Shown here piece by piece: positions 53,834 to 64,000 of a stretch of DNA of 64,000 bases (its first letter is position 1; each line of letters starts with the position of its first letter). The notes under the pieces are model-generated. The model worked only from the letters and a program-made list of their open reading frames with translations, was not told the DNA's origin and searched no databases. Both the position numbers and the translations under genes were made by a program. The DNA is from Cycas panzhihuaensis (lineage: Eukaryota > Cycadophyta), in assembly GCA_023213395.1 (NCBI GenBank), contig CM041465.1:183279741-183343740 (forward strand). The letters are read 5' to 3'.

Positions 53834-54103
53834 AATGCCCGCTTTGAGTTTTGAGTGCCCTCCCAATTGGCACAAGGTGCCCTAATGGCACAAGGCCATC
53901 AGTCTAACAATTATTCAATTCTCCAAGATGCTTACAATTGAATAAGGCTCCTCTATTGATAGCCTTCTTTATCTCTCTCAAACTATCCCCTAATTATCTC
54001 TCCTAAAAATACTGACTTCATAATAAATACATATTAAATAATTCTTCTTTTATGTTCCTAAAGACCGACTTCATCAACTTCTTCAAAATTTAGGAACATA
54101 ACA
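53834..54103 (-). repeat. GYP4 3' LTR (outer limit uncertain)
   Basis: On the reverse strand a polypurine tract, AAGGAGGGGAGAGT, is followed by TGTTATGTTCC at 54103. The far end could not be fixed; 53834 is a guess from a TG. Confidence 0.5.
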
Positions 54104-54221
54104 ACTCTCCCCTCCTTGAAATACCTCGCCCTCGAAGTATAAGTAGTTGCATGTAAAGTTATTTGGTCCAACTTTGACCCGTTGCTTCCAGCTGCCGCCT
54201 GCTAAATCCTGTATGTATAAA
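54104..54221 (-). pseudogene. GYP4 pol C-terminus and polypurine tract
   Basis: The reverse strand reads LRGRGISRRGEL at the polypurine tract, a common end for gypsy pol (acidic/Gly-rich end overlapping AAGGAGGGGAG). The codons before it join, across COP-S3, to the fragment at 59427-59833. Confidence 0.55.
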
Positions 54222-54422
54222 TGTTAGAATGACAATGCAAAGATAGATGAAGAATGCTTGATGACCATTATTCAGAGCTTAAGTGATTAAATACAATTAG
54301 GGTTTGTAACTCCCCTTGAACCAACTTGTAACTGAAACACATCTGAGTGACACGTGTCTTGTTGGTTACATAAAGATACATACATTAACCTATGACATTG
54401 GATAAAACATTACATTCTAACA
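54222..54422 (-). repeat. COP-S3 3' LTR
   Basis: 201 bp; reverse strand TGTTAGAATGTAATGTTTTATCC...TCATTCTAACA. Confidence 0.95.
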
Positions 54423-54443
54423 CCCTCTCTTAATGTTTTATCC
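54400..54443 (-). promoter_or_regulatory. COP-S3 polypurine tract within a 13-bp inverted repeat
   Basis: GGATAAAACATTA (54400-54412) and TAATGTTTTATCC (54431-54443) are perfectly complementary. The 18-base loop holds AAGAGAGGG and the LTR start on the reverse strand. Confidence 0.82.
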
Positions 54444-56000
54444 TATTAACCCTATTTTGTCTCTAAGTATTTGGAACTTGTCTTTTCCCAGTGGCTTGGT
54501 TAATATGTCAGCCACATGTTCATCTGTAGGGCAATAGACAAGATCCACTTCCTTATTCTGGACCTTTTCTCTAATAAAGTGGTGTTGAACTTTAATGTGT
54601 TTAGTTCGGGCATGAAATACTGGATTCTTGGTGAGTTTGATGGTACTCTGATTGTCGTAGTAAAGTGTTGTTGCTCCTTTTTTAGGGTCCATTAGATCAT
54701 TCATGAGTTGTCTAAGCCATACTGCTTCAGTAGCTGCATTGACTGCTGATTTGTACTGAACTTATGTGGATGATAATGCTACAATGGCTTGTTTTTTGCT
54801 ATTCCAAGATATCGATGAAGATCCTAGGAAGAAACAATGTCCGCTAGTTGATTTCTTTTGCTCCTTGTCACCTGCCCAATCTGAATCACAGAATCCTATC
54901 AACTGAAGAGATTTTTCCTTTGGAAACATCAGTTTCAATTCTATTGTTCCTTTTAGATACCTCAAAACCCTTTTTGCAGTGTTCCAGTGTTTTGTTCTTG
55001 GGTTGTGCATTTATCTTGATATCAGACCTACAACATATGAGATGTCACGTCTAGTTGTTGTGAGGTAGATGAGACTGCCAATGAGTTGTTTATACAGAGT
55101 GGCCTCAATACAAGGTTCCTTCTCATCTAGAATCAAGTTGCAGTTCACTTCTATGGGAGTGGAACATGGGTTGCAATCTTCCATTCGATATTTAGTTAGC
55201 AAGTCTTTAATGTACTTGCCCTAGCACAAAGTGGCTGAATTGCTTTGCTGATCAACTTGGATTCCTAAATAGTAGTTGAGAAGCCCCAAATCAATCATCT
55301 CAAATTTGCTCTCCAGTTGATTCTTTATACCAGATATTGATTCTTCATATCACCTGTGAGAATCATATCGTCAACATATACCACTATTATAGTGATTGCA
55401 CCATTCTTGTTTTTTATATACAGACTTGAGTCTGAGCTTGCTTCTATGGAAGCCATTCTTGCAGAGATGGCTGTCCAGTTTGGCATACCATGCACGGGGA
55501 GCCTGTTTCAGTCCATATAGTGCCTTTTTTAGTTTGCAGACCAAGTGCTCTTGTCCCTCTTTGACGTAACCCTCAGGTTGAGACATGTAGACTTCTTCTT
55601 CTATTTCACTATTCAGGAAGGCACTTTTCATGTCTAGCTAGTATATCTTCCAACTTTTTTGTGCTGCTAGAGCTATAACTGTTCTTACTATGTTTAGTTT
55701 AGCCACTGGAGTGAAAGTCTCTTCATAATCTACACATGTTTGTGTGTAGCCTTTTGCAACTAGCCTGGCTTTATATTTTTCTATTTTTCCATTGGGTCCC
55801 TTTTTGATTTTATAGACCCATCTACAATTCACAACCGATTTGTTGGATGCCAGTTCAACCAGTTCCCAAATCTGGATTTTTATTATGGAATCTAGCTCAA
55901 CACCCATGGCTTTTCTCCACTCAACATATTCTTTTGCTTTGGTAAATGATTGTGGTTCTACATGGTTGAACAAGGCTCTTGGTTTTTGACTCCTTGTTCT
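54438..56000 (-). pseudogene. COP-S3 reverse transcriptase and RNase H
   Basis: The frame 55973-55638 starts RT (WELVELASNKSVVNCRWVYKIKKG, EKYKARLVAKGYTQ, DYEETFTPVAKLNIVRTVIALAAQ). 55631-55371 continues [22 protein letters not shown] and [31 protein letters not shown] is in another frame. RNase H lies in 55202-55011, 55010-54762 (GFCDSDWAGDKEQKKSTSGHCFFLGSSSISWNSKKQ) and 54704-54438 (YYDNQSTIKLTKNPVFHARTKHIKVQHHFIREKV, VDLVYCPTDEHVADILTKPLG). It is nearly complete apart from frameshifts. Confidence 0.92.
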
Positions 56001-57530
56001 ATGGGAAAGTATTTCACCTTTACCTTTCTCTATAGTTTTGAGGTACCACTTGGGAACCCTCTTTTCCTTTTTGCTTTCTTCGGTCCTTGATTCTTCTAGA
56101 GAGACTTCTTCATCCTTTGGAGTAGAGTCTAAGTGAGAACCTTGAGGTGAAACAGACTCTTCTTAAATGTCTTCTGAAGTTATGCCGGATTCTTCTTCTG
56201 CAGGAGTCATTGGAGGAGCTATCTGAGATGTTTTCTCTATCATTTGGATTTGACTCTCAACTTACATATACTTCGTTTGTTTTTGGATCTATACACTTGT
56301 AAGCCTTGGAATTTTTGTTGTATTCGACCATAATGCATTCCAAACTTTTTGAATCTAGCTTTGTTCTTTTTTTGTCTAGTATGTGGACAAAGGCTTGGCT
56401 GGCAAATACTTTCAGGTGACTTATATCTAGCTTCCTTCCAGTCCATGCTTCCTCTGGAGTAAGATGGTCTACTGCCTTGGTTGGACTCCTATTCAATAGA
56501 TAGCAAGTTGTGCTCACTACTTCAGCCCAATATGTTTTTGGAATATTTTTTCCATGCATCATGTTGCGAGCCATCTCCATGATGACTCTATTTTTCCTTT
56601 CTACTACCCCATTAGATTGGGATGTGTATGGAGTCGTCAATTGCCTCCGTATTCCATTGGCTTTGCAATATTCCAAGAAATCTTTGGAGATGTATTTGCC
56701 TCCACCATCGAATCTTATGCATTTGATTTTAGCATCAGCCTCTAGTTCAGTTTTGGCCTTGAATTCTTTGAATACATCAAAGACCTCTGATTTAGTATGC
56801 AAGAAGTAAATCCAAATATTCCTGGTTAAATCATCTATGAAGGTGATGAAGTATCTACTTCCATTGATGGAATGTGGGGTAAATGGACCACACAAATCAG
56901 TATGGACTAGCTCTAATTTTCCATGTGCTCATCATTTACTTTCATGGAATGGCAGCCTGTGTTGTTTGTCGAACTAGCAACTTTTACATACAAAATTACT
57001 TGATGCGATTGAAGGCAAACCAATTACTAGACTTTTCTTCTTCATATTTTCTAATTTTTTCATGGAAAGATGACCATACTTCAAATGCCACATCTTATCA
57101 TTGTGACTCACTACAGTACAAGCTTTTACATAAGGAAAAATAGGATGTGATAGTAGCCTATACAAGTCATTGCTTTCAACCCCTTTTACAATTACATGGC
57201 AATTAATTTTCATGTCAAGGATATAACAGAATCTTTTTTCATCAAATACAGTACTCAACCCCTTTTTTTAAAGTTGGGAGACACACAATAAGTTCATTTT
57301 TAAACCAGGCATCAAAAGTACATTTCGAATTTTTTCAACCTTGGTCTTTTTATTTTGATGGCAATGGTTCTAACTCCTTTAATTTCAAGGGAGTATTTGT
57401 CTCCCAATTTCACCGATTTGTCAAAAGTGTATTGTCGCAGGTTTTCGAACCATTCTTCTCGACTAGTCATGTGGCGTGACGCTCCTAAGTTGATGTACCA
57501 TACGTCCTTGTCTTGGTGTTGCTAGGGCAA
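56001..57530 (-). pseudogene. COP-S3 protease and integrase
   Basis: The protease near 57500 reads WYINLGASRHMTSREEWF, with both D and S of DSGAS changed. The frame 57258-56974 holds MWHLKYGHLSMKKLENMKKKSLV and the first zinc residues. The frame 56895-56257 (212 codons) is a nearly full core: CGPFTPHSINGSRYFITFIDDLTRNIWIYFLHTKSEVFDVF, KCIRFDGGGKYISKDFLEYC, TPYTSQSNGVVERKNRVIMEM (Glu intact), KTYWAEVVSTTCYLLNRSPTKA, EEAWTGRKLDISHLKVFASQAF. Confidence 0.92.
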
Positions 57531-58473
57531 CGATGAAGGTAGTTTCCTCCTTTTCATCATCATCATCACCAGTTTGTTCCTTAATGTAGTTCCGCATTGG
57601 TCGTTTCTCTCTCTAGATGTCTGCTTTCTTGCATTGGTATGGAAAGTGTCCTGATTGGCCACAATGATAACACACATCAAATGCCCTACAGGAACTACCA
57701 AAATGACCAATTTTACTGTAACTATAACAAATCCTCTGAGTAATATTGCAACCTCATCCTCTTGCATCTTGCCAATGGCCTCATGATAGAGCACGACCTT
57801 CAGGAGTTCTTCCTCTTCCTCTGTTGCATCCTTTGAATCCCAGGTTCAGTCTGGAGGCAAAAGCATCCTCAAGTTCACCTGCATCCTTATATCTTTTGTT
57901 TCTTTGCTCTTGTCTTAATAGCAATCCTGTCAGAGTGTCCATTGTCATTGTTGCTATTTCATCAATGTTAGTGATAGTGTTTATCATCACATCAAACGAT
58001 TTGGGTAATTTGCTAACCATAAGTTCCACCAACTCCTGATCTGTAACTGGAGCACTCACACTAGAAAGATCATTCCTTAGTGAAATTACTTTATGCACGA
58101 AATCAGTGACAATTTTGGACTCCTTCATGTGGAGTTTAAATAATTCTTCTTTTAAGGCTATTATCCTAGCCTTGTTCTTTTGTCCATACAAGTTCTCTAG
58201 GCATTTCAAAATACTTGTAGTGGAGTACAAATTTTCAACATATATAAGAAGGGGATCAGAAATTAATAATTTCAATATTATAACGCTTGTACTATCGCAT
58301 TCTTCCCAACTGGTTTGATCAAGCCTAGCATCCTTAGGTTTGGCTTCAACCCCTGTTGCAATTCTCCAAGCATTTTTTGCTCTAAGAAGGGTCTCTATCT
58401 TTATTTTCTAAATATGGTAGTTGGTGTTAATAAGCTTATCATTATCAGAAAGAGCTAAGATAGAAGAAGCCAT
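57531..58473 (-). pseudogene. COP-S3 gag
   Basis: The start is the ATG at 58473 (MASSILALSDNDKLINTNYHI, then a stop). The frame 58275-57781 carries LLISDPLLIYVENLYSTTSI, ENLYGQKNKARIIALKEELFKLHMKES, VTDFVHKVISLRNDL and ELVELMVSKLPKSFDVMINTI, then RGRGRTPEGR. Zinc-knuckle remnants lie near 57730-57620 (CYHCGQSGHFPYQC type, in a shifted frame). Confidence 0.9.
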
Positions 58474-59225
58474 TTCTGAAGGAAAAACTATGTTCGATCG
58501 CCTAGGCCGCATTTCACGGTATGGATTTACATTGCACTGAATCAGACAGATGAAATCGAGACCTACCTCAAATGAAAGGTCTTGATGAGTAGATTAGAGA
58601 TCTGCAATTATTTATTTGAAACAGTTTCTAATTTGGAAGAAAAATGGCCCGAAATCTCTAAACAAGCGGCTAGGGTTTTTCACTATTTTACAAAAATCTC
58701 AAAAAATCTTCAATGAAAAACTTCAAGAGATCATTCACTGGAGTCATATGCTCTAAACAAAAGATTTTGGATAGAGTTTATCCATAGATTCGATCAGATT
58801 TGAGTGAAATCTTCAGATTTCCTTCTAAACCCACACGGTTGGTAAAAGGCCAAAAACCCCCTTCAAACGGCCTTGGATCACTTCGACGTAGAAGAGAAAA
58901 ATGAAGAAGACATTGAGATCTTTGATCTGGGTGAGTTTCGTCAAACTCTGAGACCCTGAAATTTTTGAGTCTGTATGACCATACAGTTCCGTACAGGCAA
59001 TTCCATACCCTTCTGGTACTTGCTTTCTTCTCTACTTCTACTTTGCTTGAGGTCTTCTTGTCTTCCTCTTGCACTCCTTCTAGTGCTTGCCTCCTTCTCT
59101 GCTTCTACTTCGTTTGAAGTCCTTTGTCTTTCTCCTCTACAACCTGTCCTGAAGTTGTACTTGTCTTCCTTTCTCGATTTCATAGACTCTCTCTCAATCA
59201 GGCAGAATGACCTGCTCTAGTACCA
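58474..59225 (-). other. COP-S3 leader and primer binding site
   Basis: The PBS on the reverse strand, TGGTACTAGAGCAGG (59211-59225), is a variant of the tRNA-Met complement. The leader at 58970-59022 holds the GTAC-word group shared by COP-S elements (TGTATGACCATACAGTTCCG). The forward and reverse ORFs of 60-98 codons here are not conserved. Confidence 0.75.
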
Positions 59226-59426
59226 TGTTAGAATGACAATGCAAAGATCGATGAAGAATGCTTGACGATCATTATTCAGAGCTCAAGCGATTAAATACAA
59301 TTAGGGTTTGTAACTCTCCTTGAACCAACTTGTAACCGAAACACATCTAAGGGACACGTGTCTTGTTGGTTACATAAAGATACATACATTAACCTATGAT
59401 ATTGGATAAAACATTACATTCTAACA
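59226..59426 (-). repeat. COP-S3 5' LTR
   Basis: 201-bp second copy, followed by the ATAAA duplication. Confidence 0.95.
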
Positions 59427-59833
59427 ATAAAAATTGGGTCCAATCTTGCGGCTTCTATTGGGAATTGTCGACAAGTGACCTGAATTTGCAAATGCTCATT
59501 TCTGGGACCAAGTACATGTTGTATCTTATCTAGTATTGAAGCAATCTTGGGACTTGTGTGGTGCCTCTGATGCTTGGCCTTGATCTTGTTTTGTGTTTGC
59601 ACTTTTTGTCCCAGATGACATTGCTCATGGAATGAAAGGTGATGCGAATATTGAGAAATTTTTTACAAAAAGTTATCAAGTAGTTTTGGGAGTTTGGAGA
59701 AGAATTGATCATAAGGATCATGGTTTGATGATTGCATAGCATAAGAGGGAGTGGGAGAACTAGGGTTCTAAGGGATGATTAGCCATAGATTAAAAAGCAT
59801 AGAAAATCGAGATGAAAAAGATATACTGTAGGA
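59427..59833 (-). pseudogene. GYP4 integrase tail with probable chromodomain
   Basis: The reverse frame 59602-59414 reads SPKIASILDKIQHVLGPRNEHL, then QIQVTCRQFPIEAARLDPIF. It resembles the gypsy chromodomain pattern P-xILDRRxxxxGNRxxxQxLVxWxxLPxEEATWEDxxFI, with the aromatic cage residues largely lost. Its place just upstream of the polypurine tract (54104 after removing COP-S3) is where a chromodomain would be. Upstream codons at 59610-59830 are not recognised. COP-S4 interrupts at 59834. Confidence 0.5.
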
Positions 59834-60057
59834 TGTTAGAATATAATGTTTTATCCTAAGATATTGAAAGGGTGATGTTATAAACCCTTACTTGTAACTC
59901 TCTTTATTTTCATGACATGTGTCATGTTCTGATATGTCGGTTACAATTCAGTTTGTAATGGTTGTATTGATTTATGTATATTTAAGAAGACATTGTCTCA
60001 AGATAATTCAAGTGACTACATTTTCATACTCGTTGTATTGTATCAAGGAAGTTAACA
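59834..60057 (+). repeat. COP-S4 5' LTR
   Basis: 224 bp, TGTTAGAATATAATGTTTTATCC...GAAGTTAACA. Confidence 0.95.
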
Positions 60058-60698
60058 CAAGATCGACTAGGTCACTGCTCACCCCGACAAGAAAATTTGC
60101 AGCCAGTGAAGGATTGGATCGATCAGTCGATTGTTCTAGAACTCAAGAAAGATAAAGGACAAGGTCTAAGGAGACTGCAGAATTTATCGCAGTACGGTAT
60201 TGTACGGTCTTGTACAGACTTGTATGGACACAGATTTTTCAAAGTGCTCAGATTTTGATGAAACTTAGCCAGTAGGTTCGCCTCAGTATGAACATCATTT
60301 CTTCCTTCTATTGTGAAGTCATCCAAGCTCATTTCAAGGTTGCTTTCGCTCTTTTTCAGTCCACGCGGGTTTAGAGGTTTCCTCTTCCAGGTAAATCTAC
60401 TGACATAATCTGAGTATTAGTAAATCAAAGAGTTTAAGACAACTTTGTCAAATTTGGTGAAAGATTTCATGGAATCGAAGCATTTTTCTATAAAACCCTA
60501 GCAGCCCCTCTCTGGCTTTTGGGTCAAATTTCTAAAAATTTGTAGGTTGTTTTGAAAAAATAATTACAAATCTGTAATGTGCTTGCAAAGACCTTTCTTT
60601 TGAGGTATATATTGTATCAATCCATACAATTAAGATTTTATATGGATATTTGTACTTGTGTGGTCAAAGTAGTCTAGAACCAACCTCTTCTTCCAATT
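60058..60698 (+). other. COP-S4 leader; primer binding site lost
   Basis: Directly after the LTR the sequence reads CAAGATCGACTAGGTCACTGC instead of TGGTATCAGAGC. The alignable COP-S3 part is TGGTACTAGAGCAGGTCATTCTGC, so the site seems mutated. At 60190-60232 lies the GTAC-word group (AGTACGGTATTGTACGGTC). Confidence 0.7.
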
Positions 60699-61640
60699 AT
60701 GGCCTCTTTAATTCTAGCCTTGTCTAATCAGGATAAATTAATAGACTCAAACTACCATATTTGAAAGACCAAAGTAGAAACCCTTCTGAGAGCCCGAAAC
60801 AAATTAGAACTTATTCACACCAACTTATGTGGACCTCTTACTCCACTTTCAATCAATGGTTGCAAGTATTTTTTAACCTTCATTGATGATTTCACTTGAA
60901 AGATATGGGTGTACTTCCTTCACAATAAATCTCAAGTCTTTGAAACCTTCAAAGAATTTGAAGCAAAAGTAGAGTTAGAATCAAGAGCTCATATAAAATA
61001 CAACAAATCAGATGGTGGTGGGGAGTACATTTCAAAAGATTTTTTGAACTATTGTAGAATAAATGGAATACATAGATAGTTCTCAACTCCCTATACCCCT
61101 CAGTCTAACGAGGTTGCTGAAAGGAAAAGCAAGGCCATCATGGAGATGGCTCGCTGCATGGTTTTTGAGAAACAAGTTTCAAAAACCTACTGGGTAGAAG
61201 CAGTCAACATCGCCTGCTATTTGATAAATCGGAGTCCAACAAAAGCATTGGAGCAAATCACTTTGAAAGAGCTTGGATTGGTAAGAAACCCAGTGTGAGT
61301 CTTTTAAAAGTATTTGGATGTCAGGCCTTTGTTCATATTCCTGATAAAAGAAGATCAAAACTTGATGCAAAGAGTATAGAATGTATCATGATAGGATCCA
61401 ACAAAAACTCAAAGGCTTATAAATGCATAGATCCAAAAACCAATAAGATCTATATAAGTAGAGATGTTGTGCTCAATGAAGAAGATGTTTTGGACAGCAA
61501 GCCTCCAATCAAAATAATTGAAGAGGGCCAAAAGCAACATCTCAAGAAATTAGCATGGAAGAAACTTCAGAGCTTACCACAGAAGACATCCCTCAAACAT
61601 TAAAATCTTCACCAGTATCACATGAAGATTCTACGTCAGA
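60699..61640 (+). pseudogene. COP-S4 gag start fused to integrase
   Basis: The ATG at 60699 starts gag (MASLILALSNQDKLIDSNYHI, stop, KTKVETLLRARN). At about 60795-60810 it continues without a break as KLELIHTNLCGPLTPLSINGCKYFLTFIDDFT, which is integrase core. Then IKYNKSDGGGEYISKDFLNYCRINGIH, TPYTPQSNEVAERKSKAIMEM, KTYWVEAVNIACYLINRSPTKA and SLLKVFGCQAFVHIPDKRRSKLD (61295 onward) follow. Relative to COP-S3 about 1.5 kb is lost. The catalytic Glu remains; Gly of QSNGV is Glu. Confidence 0.92.
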
Positions 61641-63334
61641 ACAAGAGGTATAGCCATCAGAAGGATCAGTCACTAAAGAGGAACCAAGGAAGGAAAAAAA
61701 AAGTGCCAAAATGGTACATCAAAACAATTGAAGAAAGAGAAAGGAGATATATTTAGGCACAAAACTAGAAGTCAAAGACCTTAGGCACTATATAATAGTG
61801 TTGAGCCACAATCTTTTCAAGATGCAAAAGATTAGCTAGAATGGGAAACAACAATGAACTCAGAAACGCAATCAATTGCCAAAAATCAGACATGGGAACT
61901 AGTTGAACTACCTCCCAATAAACCAATAGTCAACTACAAATGGGTTTACAAAATCAAAGGAGGAGTCAATGGAAGAAGTGAGAAATACAAAGCAAGGCTT
62001 GTTGCAAAAGGTTACACCCAGACAACTGGGGTAGACTATGAAGAAACATTTTCTCCTGTAGCAAAATTAAACACAATGCGAACAATGATTTCTTTGGCCG
62101 CTCAACAAAACTAGAAAGTTTTTCACTTAATTGTTAAAAGTGCCTTCTTAAACGAAGAACTGGATGAGGAAGTCTACATGATGCAACCAAAAGGATACAT
62201 CAAGGAAGGACAGGAACACTTGGTTTGAACCTAAAAAAGGCTTTGTATGGTTTAAAACAAGCCCCTCGAGCTTGGTATACCAAATTAGACAAACATCTAT
62301 GTCAGAATGGATTTCGATGCTGTGAATCTAATTCAAGTTTATATGTAAAGAAAAGAAATGGATTGATCACTATATTTGTTGTTTATGTAGATGACATAAT
62401 CCTTACCAACAACAATGATGAATCAATCAAAAATATAAAAAATCAATTAAAAAGGGAATTTGAAATGACCGATTTGGGTCTTTTAAGTTATTATCTAGGA
62501 TTGAAAGTCGAGCAACAAAAGGACTTGGTCACCTTGTCTCAATGCAAGTACATCAAAGACTTGCTAATCAAATTTCAAATGGAAAATTACAATCTGTGTG
62601 CAACACCCATGGAAGTAAATTGCAATTTGGTCGTAGATGAGGAAGAACCTTTGGCCAAGGCCACTTTATGTAGGCAACTAATTGGCAGTTTAATCCATGT
62701 CACAACAACTAGACCTAACATATCATATTCAGTAGGTCAAGTCTCGAGATACATGCAGTAACCAAAAAAAAAACATTAGAAAGTTGCAAAGAGAATATTA
62801 AGATGTCTGAAGGGAATAGTTGATCTAAAATTAGCGTATCCCAGAGAAAAATCAACAAAAATATCAAAATTCTATGACTCAGATTGGGCCGGAGACAAAG
62901 AGCAAAGAAAGTCCACAAGTAGTTATTGCTTCTTGCTTGGGTCAGCAACAATTTCTTGGAACAGTAAAAGACAAACCACTGTTGCATTGTCATCAATAGA
63001 AGCCGAATACAAATTTGCAATCAACACTATAAGTGAAGTTGTATGGTTAAGACAACTTCCAGCAAATTTAGATCAATAGTAGCATGCAATAACAATTCTG
63101 AACTGCAACAACCAAAGTACCATCAAGCTAACCAAAAATCCAATTTTTCATGCAAGGACGAAGCACATAGAAGTACATCATCATTTCATAAGAGAAAAGG
63201 TTCATAATAAAGATATTGATTTGACATATTGCTCCATAGCAGAACAAGTTGCAGACATATTAACAAAACCACTTAGGAAAGATAAGTTTCAAACTCTCAA
63301 AGATAGAATAGGTTTCAAAGGGATAAAACATTAA
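61641..63334 (+). pseudogene. COP-S4 reverse transcriptase and RNase H
   Basis: The frame 61854-62114 holds KNQTWELVELPPNKPIVNYKWVYKIKGG, EKYKARLVAKGYTQTTGVDYEETFSPVAKLNTMRTM. After a stop at 62114, FHLIVKSAFLNEEL-like sequence follows. The frame 62225-62761 gives [35 protein letters not shown] (YVDD intact), FEMTDLGLLSYYLGLKVEQQ and ATLCRQLIGSLIHVTTTRPNISYSVGQVSRYMQ. RNase H: FYDSDWAGDKEQRKSTSSYCFLLGSATISWNSKRQ near 62870-62970, HARTKHIEVHHHFIREKVH near 63155, VADILTKPLRKDKFQTLKDRIGFKGIKH-stop at 63334. Confidence 0.93.
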
Positions 63335-63364
63335 GACATGGTGTTAGAATATAATGTTTTATCC
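63321..63364 (+). promoter_or_regulatory. COP-S4 3' boundary within a 13-bp inverted repeat
   Basis: GGATAAAACATTA (63321-63333) and TAATGTTTTATCC (63352-63364) are perfectly complementary; the loop is 18 bases. The left arm overlaps the last codons and stop of RNase H (GIKH-stop). The tract itself is weak here (AGACATGG). Confidence 0.82.
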
Positions 63365-63566
63365 TAAGATATTAAAAGGGTAATGTCATAAACTCTCATT
63401 TGTAACTCTCTTTATTCTCATGACATGTGTCATGTTCTGAGATGTCAGTTACAATTCAGTTTGTAACGATTGTATTGATCTATGTATATTTAAGGAGACA
63501 TTGTCTCAAGATAATTCAAGTGATTACATTTTCATACTCAGTTGTATTTTATCAAGAAAGATAACA
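63342..63566 (+). repeat. COP-S4 3' LTR
   Basis: 225 bp, followed by the TAGGA duplication. Confidence 0.95.
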
Positions 63567-64000
63567 TAGGATGTACATGAGGCTTGAAAATTAACTCGAA
63601 TAGAGGTTGGGATTAGTAAGGTGTTGGTTGGACCACTTGAATTTTCTATGGAAAGAGATAGATGTGGGATCATTGATAGATGCTCATTATGCGATAAAGA
63701 TTTTAATGAGTGTTCAAAAACAAGGGTAGAACTATATAAAGGATTTAATGGAAAAAAATAGTGTTGGTGGTGTATATTTGTAGGGGGTTGGGACAAATAA
63801 GATGAGTTTTTGTAAGGGGTAATCATTGTAGCAGAAGGTGAAACTTGATGACATGATGGTGGAAGGTTTAGTATAGCCTGCTGAGGAATGTTTCTAGGAG
63901 ATGGAGTACATAAATATAGAATTGAGCTAGGGTAGTAAAGTGGGGTTGGGTTTTGTCTTATGAAGAAATTAGAGTTAATGTAATTAGGAGTTTGGACAAC
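63567..64000 (-). other. Continuation of GYP4 or its flank
   Basis: The reverse strand is open for about 140 codons from the window end down to about 63590. It is rich in Pro, Ser and Asn (PPTNIHHQHYFFPLNP). I do not recognise it. It joins, across COP-S4, to the sequence upstream of the probable chromodomain, so it should be GYP4 or the site GYP4 sits in. Confidence 0.35.

Larger units (their letters stand above)
54222..59426 (-). mobile_element. COP-S3: complete Ty1/copia element, pol decayed
   Basis: 5205 bp with LTRs of 201 bp each that differ at about ten positions (5%). A perfect target duplication, ATAAA, is at 54217-54221 and 59427-59431. The complete order is LTR, PBS, leader, gag, protease, integrase, RT, RNase H, polypurine tract, LTR. 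It is inserted in the end of GYP4 pol. Confidence 0.95.
59834..63566 (+). mobile_element. COP-S4: Ty1/copia element with internal gag-integrase deletion
   Basis: 3733 bp, LTRs 59834-60057 and 63342-63566, perfect target duplication TAGGA at 59829-59833 and 63567-63571. It lacks most of gag, all protease and the integrase finger. LTR copies differ at about 18 positions (8%). It is inserted in GYP4. Confidence 0.95.

Noticed and set aside
63524-63826. 100-codon reverse ORF near the window end
   Set aside because: It overlaps the COP-S4 LTR at one end and is Pro/Ser/Asn-rich without a domain.

Overview
The window is nuclear DNA from a seed plant with a large, repeat-rich genome. A conifer or other gymnosperm is plausible, but this is inferred only from AT-rich, deeply nested, mostly decayed LTR retrotransposons; no diagnostic host gene is present. 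I found no intact host gene, tRNA, rRNA or CRISPR array. Nearly every base belongs to, or lies between, LTR retrotransposons. My labels are GYP0-GYP4 for Ty3/gypsy, COP-L1..L4 for Ty1/copia with LTRs of about 0.5 kb, COP-S1..S4 for Ty1/copia with LTRs of about 0.2 kb, and LARD-K for a large non-coding LTR element.

Layout. 1-564: GYP0 reverse transcriptase (RT) fragment (+). 565-2940: COP-L1 (+), 5' LTR and leader only. 2941-9595: COP-L2 (+), gag to RNase H, with a solo LTR of the LARD-K family (6175-6568, TSD ccaca) in gag. From about 9596 to 33059 lies GYP2 (-), cut into pieces by three insertions: GYP1 (10497-20860, complete, TSD atttt), the truncated COP-L3 (20896-23783), and LARD-K (24097-27998, complete, TSD aattt). 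33060-36660 plus 42001-42395 is GYP3 (-), whose 5' LTR is split by COP-S1 (36661-42000). 42400-44215 holds an orphan LTR with PBS and unassigned DNA. 44216-48695 is COP-S2 (-), lying in COP-L4 (+, 48696-52855). 52856-53833 is unassigned. 53834-64000 is GYP4 (-), split by COP-S3 (54222-59426, TSD ataaa) and COP-S4 (59834-63566, TSD tagga).

All coding regions are broken by stops, frameshifts or deletions, so none is called an intact gene. They still give full domain orders. Copia is gag, protease, integrase, RT, RNase H. Gypsy is gag, protease, RT, RNase H, integrase. GYP1 and GYP2 depart from this by carrying an additional gag-like domain between protease and RT, and GYP1 has extra reading frames and a 68-bp-type tandem array between integrase and its 3' LTR.

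The most interesting signals are: (1) a conserved inverted repeat spanning the polypurine tract and 3' LTR start in every copia-type element whose 3' boundary survives (COP-S1, S3, S4, COP-L4, LARD-K), with a compensatory base-pair change; (2) the second gag-like domain in the GYP1/GYP2 pol; (3) LARD-K, a young 3.9-kb non-coding element that keeps only the two ends of a copia coding region; (4) clustered TGCGTACC motifs in the GYP LTRs and GTAC-rich motifs in COP-S leaders. Sequence identities quoted are hand counts.
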